Part shown: in pieces, positions 1 to 6,882 of the stretch | Layout: each line of letters opens with the position of its first letter | How positions within the stretch are numbered: position 1 is the first letter of the stretch | Source of the DNA: Prevotella sp. | GTDB taxonomy: Bacteria; Bacteroidota; Bacteroidia; Bacteroidales; Bacteroidaceae | Assembly: GCA_017538105.1 (NCBI GenBank) | Contig: JAFYJN010000007.1 | Span: 1 to 56,869, forward strand | DNA length: 56,869 nt | Direction: 5' to 3' | Notes under the pieces: generated by a model | Databases searched by the model: none | Told to the model about the DNA's origin: nothing | Seen by the model: only the letters and a program-made list of their open reading frames with translations | Translations under genes and position numbers: made by a program

Positions 1-3
1 ACA

Positions 4-21
4 CATGTTGCTTACAACATG
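4..21. repeat. Small perfect inverted repeat at left edge
   Basis: Two 7-base arms (CATGTTG / CAACATG) surround a 4-base loop. It lies in about 107 bases of AT-rich DNA before the RHS fragment, where I see no gene. It has no following T-run, so it is not an obvious terminator. Confidence 0.35.
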
Positions 22-107
22 AATCCCAGAAGCGATCGTCTGTTAGGGGTTTCTTCCCAACATCTTTCAATAATATTCGGTGATAGGGTTGAATTCCATT
101 ATCATAG

Positions 108-1793
108 ATGAGACTTCACGTCATCGGCAGTGCGGCGGTTCCACAGGGAGGGACGGCGGAGGCCTTCACCTATGAGGACAACGGCAACATCGCCGCCAAG
201 GCGCACATCGGCACGTACACCTACCAGACGGCCAGGCCCCATGCCGTGATGTCCGTGTCGAACACCGACAACCGCATCGGCAAGACGCAGCAGGACGTCA
301 CCTACGGCCCCCTGGGCAAGGCGGTGTCCATCGCGGAGGGCTCTGCAAGGCTCACGCTCTCCTACGGTCCCGACCGCCAGCGGTGGCGCTCGCGCTCGGC
401 ACGGAAATGGCGCACTGACACGCTCACCGTGGAGACGCTGCATGACGGCGGCTACGAGCGTGTGACGACGGAGGACGGCACGGTGAGGGAGTTCCACCGC
501 CTCGGCCGCGGTTTGGTATGCGTGGTGACCGACGGCGGCAGCCCGCTGGTGCTCTGTGCCCTCACCGACAACGTGGGCAGTTACGTGCAGATGGCGGACA
601 CCCTCGGACAGACGAGGTTCAGGGCTGACTATGATGTGTGGGGACGGCAGACGGTGACAGCGAACGCCGTAGACTTCCAGAGGGGCTACGGCGGACACGA
701 GATGCTGCCCCGGTTCGCGCTGGTGAACATGGACGGCAGGCTCTACGACCCGAACCTCGGACGGTTCCTCTCGCCCGACAACTACGTGCAGGCTCCAGAC
801 GACAGCCAGAGTTTCAACCGCTATTCCTACTGCCTGAACAACCCGCTCAAGTACACGGACCCCACGGGGGAATTATTCGGGATAGACGATTTCCTGTTTG
901 TTTCCGCCATAGCGGGAGGCTTGATGAACTGGGGAATAAACGAATTCCAGCCGGGCTGGAAAGGTGTGGCATCGTTCTTCGCTGGCGCGGCAACAGGTGC
1001 CTTGTCATACATGGCTGGGAACTATGTGACAAGCACTTTCAAAACGGCAGGCATCATCACGGGTGCCGGATTGGGAGCATTGTCTGGTGGGATTATCGGA
1101 GCAGGGTCCAGCGCATTGTTGGGAGGTGTCAACAACTGGATTAGCGGCAAGAATTTCTTCGACGGCTTGGGAAAAACTACAATGTGGGGCTTAGTCAATG
1201 GTACTATCGGCGGTGCCATATCCGGTGCAGAATATGGTTATGAGAATTCAAAAGCCAATAACCTGAACATGTGGTGGGGTTCAGAAATCAAACCAGGCAG
1301 AAGTGCTTGGAGTTTCTTTAATACTGATGTTTCTTATAAAATTGACTTTGGCCTTTCAAATATTCAAAATCAACAAAACGACTGTTTACCTGCCACTTAT
1401 ACAGAGATTGCCGAAAAGTTCGGCAGTAATTTGAATTATGACTATTTTGTTAAAGCTACACGTTTAAATCCAACTATTGGATATGCTAATTTTGACGAAT
1501 CTTATTTCAAGACTTTTGTAAGTGCTGCTTTCCAAGCAGACGTGACAAATATTTCAATCAATCAAGTCCAAATCTTTGATTCTGTTTTTATGCAAGAACA
1601 AGCAGATAACGGAAATATCGTTACAGTCCACTGGAAAAACCGCGAACATATTGACAATGTACGGTCTATTAAATACTATCCATATAACCCTATAAAAAAT
1701 AAGGTTTACTTCAGACAGAGTTCTTTCAATGTGACCTTAAGAAATTATATACCATCAGATGATATTAAAGTATTTGTTATTAAAAAAAGATGA
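108..1793 (+). CDS. 5'-truncated RHS core with AT-rich papain/C39-like C-terminal tip
   Basis: This is a 561-residue polymorphic-toxin-type RHS fragment. Residues about 18-250 are RHS/YD core, including a YEDNGNI-type repeat and the end-of-core signature around residues 210-254 (GRLYDPNLGRFLSPDNY, then NRYSY, ending DPTGE). Residues about 258-380 are Gly/Ala-rich and hydrophobic. The last 160 residues form the variable tip, with NDCLPAT (C426), a later HWKNREH (H508, H514) and nearby D/N residues. That is the order expected of a papain or C39-fold Cys-His hydrolase, but this is inference. Full RHS proteins are far longer. Here a TAG stop sits directly before the ATG, so no N-terminal delivery region is present, and expression as a stand-alone protein is uncertain. 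Codon use turns strongly AT-rich after about position 1250, which is usual where a tip has been swapped. The next gene overlaps the stop by 4 bases. Confidence 0.8.
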   Translation: MRLHVIGSAAVPQGGTAEAFTYEDNGNIAAKAHIGTYTYQTARPHAVMSVSNTDNRIGKTQQDVTYGPLGKAVSIAEGSARLTLSYGPDRQRWRSRSARKWRTDTLTVETLHDGGYERVTTEDGTVREFHRLGRGLVCVVTDGGSPLVLCALTDNVGSYVQMADTLGQTRFRADYDVWGRQTVTANAVDFQRGYGGHEMLPRFALVNMDGRLYDPNLGRFLSPDNYVQAPDDSQSFNRYSYCLNNPLKYTDPTGELFGIDDFLFVSAIAGGLMNWGINEFQPGWKGVASFFAGAATGALSYMAGNYVTSTFKTAGIITGAGLGALSGGIIGAGSSALLGGVNNWISGKNFFDGLGKTTMWGLVNGTIGGAISGAEYGYENSKANNLNMWWGSEIKPGRSAWSFFNTDVSYKIDFGLSNIQNQQNDCLPATYTEIAEKFGSNLNYDYFVKATRLNPTIGYANFDESYFKTFVSAAFQADVTNISINQVQIFDSVFMQEQADNGNIVTVHWKNREHIDNVRSIKYYPYNPIKNKVYFRQSSFNVTLRNYIPSDDIKVFVIKKR

Positions 1794-2701
1794 AAAGTAT
1801 TTTTTTCGTGTTTTTGATTGTTTTATTGCCTTCTTCGGCTATGGGACAAGAAGATAACCTATATCGTCTTGTAGAATTCTATAAGAATGCCGACAAGGAG
1901 TGCTATACCAAACAAATTCAGCAAAGTATGAATCAGCTGAAACTATGGTATGAAGACAGCATTTGTACTTGGATAAAAGATGATTTGCTTTCTTTTCACA
2001 TAAAAACAGCATTGTCTCCTTTGTTTAAAGGTAATTATAAGGATAGTCTCTCATATCCTATATTAAAGAATGAGAACAAAGTATTAATTATGACTGTCTA
2101 TGTGGATTGGGAAAAGTATTGCGAGCAAAACTTTTTGATAGATCTGGCAGATTGCATGCAAATAGACAGTACACGTACATTTATGATTGCTTGTGTTGAT
2201 GACAATATGCATATAAAAGGATTTACTGATTTGCTTGAGAAAGGGTTGTATATAGAAACGGATAAGACTATTACCCGACAACCTTTATGGGTTGATTTGG
2301 ACTTAATTCGTTCTGAACATGGTAGAAATGCATTTATAAAAGCCTACACACAACATCCAGAACTCAAACGGGCAGATGCCATCATGTGTGTGGTAAATGA
2401 CAATTATTTTACTATTGTTCCAAGCGGCTTTCTTTTCGTGCTGGACGGAAAAGTGATGAGATTTGATTTTTCCGGGGAATTGGTGGAATATAATTCATTT
2501 ATTCGGGATAGGAGATTTATCTGGGAATACAATCATACAAAAGAACAGATGCAGGAAATCAAGAATATATATCTGCAGCAGATGAATTATAATTCCTATC
2601 TCGATTTTAAAAAGGAAGATTTTCTTCTTCCTGAAACCGAAATGAAGAAAAACGGGAGGTATGGGCGTACCCCTTCTGAAAAGATAAGAATGTGCAGGTG
2701 A
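1790..2701 (+). CDS. Exported protein of unknown family, candidate immunity partner of the RHS tip
   Basis: This is a 303-residue protein with a clear Sec signal peptide (about residues 1-19, ending SAMG before QEDN). I do not recognise a family. It begins inside the RHS stop (ATGA overlap) and shares the AT-rich composition of the tip rather than the GC-rich RHS core, so the two probably moved together. In polymorphic toxin loci the gene right after the toxin tip is normally its immunity protein. An exported immunity protein would fit a toxin acting in the periplasm. This role is inferred only from position, overlap and composition. The C terminus is basic and ends close to a Bacteroidetes-type promoter for the next gene. 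Confidence 0.75.
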   Translation: MKSIFFVFLIVLLPSSAMGQEDNLYRLVEFYKNADKECYTKQIQQSMNQLKLWYEDSICTWIKDDLLSFHIKTALSPLFKGNYKDSLSYPILKNENKVLIMTVYVDWEKYCEQNFLIDLADCMQIDSTRTFMIACVDDNMHIKGFTDLLEKGLYIETDKTITRQPLWVDLDLIRSEHGRNAFIKAYTQHPELKRADAIMCVVNDNYFTIVPSGFLFVLDGKVMRFDFSGELVEYNSFIRDRRFIWEYNHTKEQMQEIKNIYLQQMNYNSYLDFKKEDFLLPETEMKKNGRYGRTPSEKIRMCR

Positions 2702-2744
2702 CATGAGAATGAGAAGCAAGCTTTGGTGCTTTCATCTCTTCTCA

Positions 2745-2776
2745 TTTGGAACGAAAGGAAATAAACCTTATATTTG
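2745..2776 (+). promoter_or_regulatory. Bacteroidetes-type promoter upstream of the barrel gene
   Basis: TTTG at 2745-2748 and TATATTTG at 2769-2776 are 20 bases apart, matching the Bacteroidetes sigma consensus. A second -7-like TATCTTTG lies at 2844-2851 without a well-spaced -33. Either would drive the barrel gene at 2884. Confidence 0.55.
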
Positions 2777-2883
2777 CATAAGATAAACTGCATTTCGGAA
2801 TAAAGAATGAACACGCTCATTTTATTCTCCACTCAATTTGCATTATCTTTGCAATCGAAAAACCATAAATAAAGAGAAAAACG

Positions 2884-3636
2884 ATGAGAAAGATTATTAT
2901 TTTAGCAGTCATGGCATGCAGTGCCGGCAGTATGTCGGCGCAGAACGCCAAGGGACAGTTCTCGGTAAAGCCGATGGCTGGTATTAACATTTCAACAATA
3001 AATGGAGGTGAAACAGACGACCCGTATAAGTCGAAAGTTGGTTTCACCGGCGGTGCAGAATTGGAATACGGGGTCAGCGACTGGCTCGGACTGTCGTTGG
3101 GCGTGATGTATTCACAACAGGGGGCGAAGGTGGAAACCTCATCCACGACAAAGCAGGCAGCAGAGTTGGGGGGAGATTATACCATACAGACAACAAAAAA
3201 GGGCAAGTTGAAAACCGATTACCTGAACCTGCCGCTGATGGCCAACTTTTATATTCCTGCAGTCAAAGGGTTGTCCGTCAAGACTGGTATACAACTTGGC
3301 ATACTTATCAGTGGGAAACTAAATGTGGAAACCGATCCAAAAGTTATAGAAGTCCCCAATAATTTTTACAATCACATGATTTCTGATTATCCAAATATTC
3401 CGAAAGAATGTCTAACCATGACAGAATTTTGCAAGTCCGTCGATTTCGGTATTCCCTTGGGATTATCATACGAGTTCAAGAATATTGTACTTGACGCTCG
3501 CTATTATTTCGGTATGACGAATTGCGAGGATATCAACAAAATCCCAAAAGAATTATACAGCCAGATTCCCATCTCTCTTAAAGACATCAAGAACCGTTAC
3601 TTCAGCATCACACTGGGCTACCGTTTCCGACTGTAG
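2884..3636 (+). CDS. Outer-membrane beta-barrel protein, PorT-like
   Basis: This is a 250-residue protein with a signal peptide (about 1-20, ending SMSAQ). The body is typical of the OMP_b-brl_2 / PorT family: a Gly-rich start (FSVKPMAGINIST), alternating hydrophobic strands such as YLNLPLMANFYI, and a terminal aromatic strand ending YRFRL. About 8 strands are likely. It probably sits in the outer membrane; substrate and partners are unknown. It is preceded by two promoter-like elements and followed within 15 bases by the first copy of the gdhA-end repeat with its terminator hairpin. Residues 160-178 are an insertion rich in Asn, Pro and Tyr, probably an extracellular loop. Length is normal for the family. 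Confidence 0.8.
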   Translation: MRKIIILAVMACSAGSMSAQNAKGQFSVKPMAGINISTINGGETDDPYKSKVGFTGGAELEYGVSDWLGLSLGVMYSQQGAKVETSSTTKQAAELGGDYTIQTTKKGKLKTDYLNLPLMANFYIPAVKGLSVKTGIQLGILISGKLNVETDPKVIEVPNNFYNHMISDYPNIPKECLTMTEFCKSVDFGIPLGLSYEFKNIVLDARYYFGMTNCEDINKIPKELYSQIPISLKDIKNRYFSITLGYRFRL

Positions 3637-3650
3637 GAAAGATATATGCA

Positions 3651-3812
3651 TATCACCAAGAGGGAGAATTTGGTATACCGACCACGACGGTATCGTCGTC
3701 TCCACCAAAACAGTCAGTCCCTGCACTCATGTGCGGGGACTGACTGTTTTGGTTAGAATTAACTTTTTTACTCTTACACGATTCCCTGTGCCATCATGGC
3801 ATTGGCCACCTT
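3651..3812. repeat. Direct repeat copy A: relic of the gdhA 3' end plus terminator
   Basis: This segment aligns end to end with 6703-6882. It contains, on the minus strand, the last 13 codons of gdhA including the stop (3774-3812), an octamer TTTTTTAC, a large hairpin and a smaller upstream hairpin. By eye there are about fifteen substitutions and two indels. The larger indel is 16 bases, which equals two octamer units. After 3812 the similarity stops abruptly and the sequence does not continue into gdhA. The copy is therefore a severed gene end. Confidence 0.85.
3707..3750. terminator. Long hairpin terminator, copy A
   Basis: Two 20-base arms starting AAAACAGTCAGTCCC and ending GACTGACTGTTTT enclose a 4-base loop. 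The flanking A and T runs make it potentially bidirectional. It would end transcription of the barrel gene. It is homologous to 6759-6804 below gdhA. Confidence 0.75.
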
Positions 3813-3920
3813 CTGCCTTTCCGTGCTTCAGGGCGGACAAGCCATGTCAGGCGTGACGGAATTCTCCATCACCACACGTCGGTAAGATGACTATTTCAGC
3901 ATTACAAGTTTATTGAACAA

Positions 3921-3955
3921 GAGAATCGGGATGCAATAAATGCATCCCGATTCTC
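3921..3955. terminator. Perfect 15-bp hairpin
   Basis: The arms GAGAATCGGGATGCA and TGCATCCCGATTCTC pair perfectly around a 5-base loop (ATAAA). No clear T-run follows, so it may be a terminator or an element end. It lies inside the island between the two gdhA-end repeats. Confidence 0.5.
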
Positions 3956-4048
3956 ATTAGATGGTGTCAAAAAGTATGATGCTTGTTTTGTAATTCGTTG
4001 GTTGACAATGAGTTGTTTCTTTATGTTGTGTCAATAAGATACAAGTTG

Positions 4049-4079
4049 TTGCAAATAGCCTTTTTTTTGATTATCTTTG
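4049..4079 (+). promoter_or_regulatory. Promoter ahead of RHS relic and lipoprotein pair
   Basis: TTG at 4049-4051, 20 bases, then TATCTTTG at 4072-4079. A transcript would start near 4086, just before the 24-codon RHS relic and the lipoprotein at 4194. Confidence 0.55.
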
Positions 4080-4112
4080 CCGAGACAAATAACCTTTACC
4101 GACGACACGAAG

Positions 4113-4184
4113 ATGAAGTTCACCTGCGACTACGGCGCGAAGCAGTACAACCCCGTCACCGCGCATATTAATAAAACTATTTAA
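4113..4184 (+). pseudogene. RHS core relic (24 codons)
   Basis: The frame starting at the ATG reads MKFTCDYGAKQYNPVTA and then runs into AT-rich DNA and a stop. The string closely resembles the conserved YDYGARQYNPVTARW signature of Bacteroidales RHS cores. It breaks off exactly where the tip-encoding part should begin, and GC content drops at the break. I read it as the 5' scar of an RHS tip/immunity cassette whose toxin portion was lost. The frame stays open for at least eight codons upstream of this ATG. The relic is too short to be functional. Confidence 0.6.
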
Positions 4185-4193
4185 TGGAATAGT

Positions 4194-4679
4194 ATGAAAA
4201 AAACATGTACATTATTATTGAGTATTATTTTAATAGTGGTATGTCTTTACTCTTGTAAAGATAAGAGCAAACTAATCCTTATAAAAAAACCGACATCACA
4301 ATATTCTATTGAATATAAAGACAGTGTGATAAATATATGTTATAAAGAAAAGGACCAATACCATAGTTCTTTTTCTTTGATTAGAAATAATGACTTATTT
4401 TTTGACAAAGAAGATAGCTCTTTTATTTTATCTTTGAGAGATACTACAATATATACATACGATAATCATTTACATTTAAAGTTTATGTTAAGAATTAGAA
4501 AAATAGAAGATAATCTATATGTAGCAGAAAATTATCAACTCCCGTACGATAATAGAGATTTTTCCGAATTGACGATAAAAGACAATATAAAGCCTTTAAT
4601 TCATTACTACTATGACAGTAATTATCATATAGTAAGAATACACAGGTTTGATGAAGCTGATGACTTTATTCTAAAATAG
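4194..4679 (+). CDS. Lipoprotein, paralogue of next gene, candidate orphan immunity protein
   Basis: This is a 161-residue protein with a lipoprotein signal peptide: KKTC start, hydrophobic stretch, then the lipobox LYSC with lipid Cys at residue 21. The body is AT-rich and of unknown family. It aligns with the following gene over the whole length: both share a QYxIEY element, a YVxENYxxPYD element and a C-terminal (Y)YYD...H(I/M)V(R/K)IHR(F/Y) segment. It lies 9 bases after an RHS-core relic and is driven by the promoter at 4049-4079. By analogy with RHS loci the pair may be immunity proteins anchored in the periplasm. This is inference from context, since no cognate toxin remains next to them. 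Confidence 0.75.
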   Translation: MKKTCTLLLSIILIVVCLYSCKDKSKLILIKKPTSQYSIEYKDSVINICYKEKDQYHSSFSLIRNNDLFFDKEDSSFILSLRDTTIYTYDNHLHLKFMLRIRKIEDNLYVAENYQLPYDNRDFSELTIKDNIKPLIHYYYDSNYHIVRIHRFDEADDFILK

Positions 4680-4716
4680 CAATATTTGTCCGAATATGTA
4701 AAATTGTTATCATAAA

Positions 4717-5220
4717 ATGATATACACAAAAAAACCGCAAGTATTTCTGGTGCCTGCGATAGTCTGCATGTTACTACTTGGCTGCCAAAAAATAATTAAG
4801 TCCATATTGATTCAAGAACCATCAACTCAATATTGTATTGAATATAATGGTGATGGTATTGTTATAAATTATGGCCCTCCTGATGCTGTGGAAAAAGCAT
4901 TATTTCTTTTTTACAAAAATGGTCAATATTTTAATTGTTCTGACTCTTCCTTGTTCTTGTCGAATAAAGATAGGAGCCTCATCATTATATATGATACACT
5001 AAATCATAAGAAAACCGTCCGTTCTTTTCAAGAACTATACAAAGATTCAATCTATGTCACAGAAAATTATAATGTTCCATATGATTCATTAAACTATGAT
5101 TATTATTCCTTAAAGGAAAGAGACAGCGTTGTAAGGGAAGTGTTCTATTATTATGACAAGGAATATAAGATGGTGAAAATTCATCGGTATAATGATATTG
5201 ATGATTACGTTATCGAGTAA
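4717..5220 (+). CDS. Lipoprotein, paralogue of preceding gene, candidate orphan immunity protein
   Basis: This is a 167-residue lipoprotein. The signal peptide ends in the lipobox LLGC, with lipid Cys at residue 23. It is a paralogue of the gene 37 bases upstream, sharing the QYCIEY, YVTENYNVPYD and VKIHRYND regions at matching positions, so the pair arose by tandem duplication. Family unrecognised. Composition is far more AT-rich than the core genes around it, which supports transfer. Probably co-transcribed with its neighbour; a small perfect hairpin lies about 150 bases downstream. Confidence 0.75.
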   Translation: MIYTKKPQVFLVPAIVCMLLLGCQKIIKSILIQEPSTQYCIEYNGDGIVINYGPPDAVEKALFLFYKNGQYFNCSDSSLFLSNKDRSLIIIYDTLNHKKTVRSFQELYKDSIYVTENYNVPYDSLNYDYYSLKERDSVVREVFYYYDKEYKMVKIHRYNDIDDYVIE

Positions 5221-5367
5221 ACAATATGGTCCATGAAGAACAATAATGAGGTGAACGCCATAAAAGGCATGAAAAAACATGCAGTCGGCGGGGGACTCAT
5301 CTCCTAACAATTGGCGATAAAATTTGGCGAAAGGTATGATATTGTGTAAATTTACCACTTGAAGGTG

Positions 5368-5393
5368 CCTTCAGGGGGCATGTCCCCTGAAGG
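5368..5393. terminator. Hairpin between lipoprotein pair and Fic gene
   Basis: Perfect 10-base arms CCTTCAGGGG / CCCCTGAAGG surround a 6-base loop, between two convergent transcription units. There is no strong T-run, so termination is likely but not certain. The rest of 5221-5492 shows no gene. Confidence 0.45.
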
Positions 5394-5492
5394 AATAAGA
5401 ATATAAAACAGAGCCTTGACACAGTTCAATTTACACTACCCAGATTCTTATGCTTATCCTTCCATTTATGTTGATGCGAGACTAATTATATT

Positions 5493-6560
5493 TCACTGTG
5501 TCATAAATACCCTCCAACTGCCTTCTTTTTCTCCTCGCTCCACATATTTCTTTTGTATCAGTTGGTCAAGGAGTTTCTGAATGGCGGCAATGCTTATACC
5601 TGTAATTTCTTTCATATCTGCCAGTGTAAGCGTTGGCTGTGTACGCATGGCATTGAGTATTTTTGTATAATTAGGTGTGCGGAAAGATATTCGTTCTCCA
5701 TCATACCACCACACATTCTCATCTTTCTCACTCACAAAAAGCACATCATTATATACTTCTGTAGCCACCAGTTCATTAAAGTACTTCAAGAATGGTTTGA
5801 TTTCCTTAATATCAGCATGGGCACCGTTACTTGGCACTGAACCAACTTCGAGGTCTGTCTGATGAAGAGCTTCCAAATATTCACTCTTTTTACGGCTGCG
5901 AACTACAATCATGGGATAATCATGGCGTGTCAGAATGAAATTCACCATTAGGCGGGCAATGCGCCCATTCCCGTCTTCAAAAGGGTGGATACGTATATAA
6001 CGGTAGTGGAATAGAGCAGCTAATTCCACTGGTGAAAGCTTTCCTTCCTGCTCGGCCTTGTTATACCAATCTACCAAGTCGGTCATCAAACTGGGAGTTT
6101 CTTCTGGCGAGGCGTATTCGAACCTGTCACCATAGCGCGTAATGACACTGTTTGGACGAGTCTTATATTGTCCAGTATGTATGACATAACTTGTTTGTAC
6201 GCCTCCAGGAAGTTCTCTATAGACAGTATAGTCTTCACGTAGCAATGTTTTATGCAACGTACGGATAAAGTTTTGTGTTAGCGGATTCTCCTTCACTGCT
6301 GCCACCTCAGTCATCATTCGCAGCCCCACATTACTAGCTGTCATTTCTTGCACGTCTCGTACATCGGCTTCACCTATCACCTTACCAAATAGCAAGAGAA
6401 TTTCCGTCTGGCCATAAGTCAACGTGTTGCCCTCAATATGGTTGCTATTATAGTTAAAATCCACAGTGAAGCGGCGGTTAAGCCTTTCTCTATCCTTATC
6501 TGATAACGGTTGCAATTCCTGCCACGCTGTCAGTGCCTTCTTTATATTAAGATATTTCAT
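5493..6560 (-). CDS. Fic family protein (class II, self-inhibited) with C-terminal winged helix
   Basis: This is a 355-residue Fic-domain protein. The core motif HPFEDGNGRIAR at residues 192-203 has the catalytic His and the phosphate-binding Gly/Asn/Arg expected of an active adenylyl- (or nucleotidyl-) transferase. An N-terminal SNHIEG at residues 39-44 matches the (S/T)xxxE(G/N) inhibitory helix of class II Fic proteins, so activity is probably held in check by E43. The last 60 residues look like a winged-helix DNA-binding domain (TLADMKEITGISIAAIQKLL). Targets cannot be read from sequence. A possible -7 element (TATATTTG on the minus strand, 6589-6596) lies just upstream. It stands alone between convergent genes and inside the island flanked by gdhA-end repeats. 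Confidence 0.9.
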   Translation of the reverse strand: MKYLNIKKALTAWQELQPLSDKDRERLNRRFTVDFNYNSNHIEGNTLTYGQTEILLLFGKVIGEADVRDVQEMTASNVGLRMMTEVAAVKENPLTQNFIRTLHKTLLREDYTVYRELPGGVQTSYVIHTGQYKTRPNSVITRYGDRFEYASPEETPSLMTDLVDWYNKAEQEGKLSPVELAALFHYRYIRIHPFEDGNGRIARLMVNFILTRHDYPMIVVRSRKKSEYLEALHQTDLEVGSVPSNGAHADIKEIKPFLKYFNELVATEVYNDVLFVSEKDENVWWYDGERISFRTPNYTKILNAMRTQPTLTLADMKEITGISIAAIQKLLDQLIQKKYVERGEKEGSWRVFMTQ

Positions 6561-6702
6561 ACAGATACTAATATATCAATTGATGCTGCAAATATACAAA
6601 AAAATCCAAGAAATGGTTGTACAACTACAACCTTTTTTAAGAAATTTGTTTTCGTTTTCAGAAATTTATAATAAAAATCCTAACTACTCTACTCATTTAT
6701 CG

Positions 6703-6882
6703 TATCACCAGGATGGGAAATATGGTATATCGATCACGACGGGAACGTCGTCTCCACTAAAACAGTCAGTCCCTGCACTTATATGTGCAGGGACTGGCTG
6801 TTTTGGTTAGAATTTACTTTTTTACCTTTTTACTTTTTTACTCTTACACGATTCCCTGTGCCATCATGGCGTTGGCCACCTT
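6703..6882. repeat. Direct repeat copy B: intact gdhA 3' end plus terminator
   Basis: This is the intact counterpart of 3651-3812. It covers the last 13 codons of gdhA, three TTTTTAC-type octamers after the stop (one in copy A), the long hairpin at 6759-6804 and a small hairpin at 6736-6751. The small stem ACGACG/CGTCGT is identical in both copies while its loop differs (GGAA here, GTAT in A). Confidence 0.85.
6759..6804 (-). terminator. gdhA terminator, long hairpin copy B
   Basis: Twenty-base arms around a 6-base loop, with A and T runs on both flanks and one G-T wobble. It sits about 40 bases after the gdhA stop and could also stop transcription from the other side. Confidence 0.8.

Larger units (their letters stand above)
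3813..4112. other. Gene-free island edge with hairpin and promoter
   Basis: There is no convincing gene here. The first 90 bases after the broken gdhA relic are GC-richer and match nothing I recognise. A perfect hairpin follows at 3921-3955, then AT-rich DNA with a promoter at 4049-4079. Confidence 0.5.

Noticed and set aside
1-107. Possible insertion-sequence end at the left edge
   Set aside because: One small inverted repeat only; no transposase or target duplication can be seen in 107 bases.
3983-4171. 62-codon frame ahead of the lipoprotein
   Set aside because: The RHS-like string is in a different frame; this one passes through the promoter and has no sensible protein.
6466-6810. 114-codon plus-strand frame crossing the gdhA-end repeat
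   Set aside because: Mostly antisense to Fic and ending in the terminator hairpin. Some similarity between copies in this frame was noted (YHQ(E/D)G), but it is too short to call a gene.
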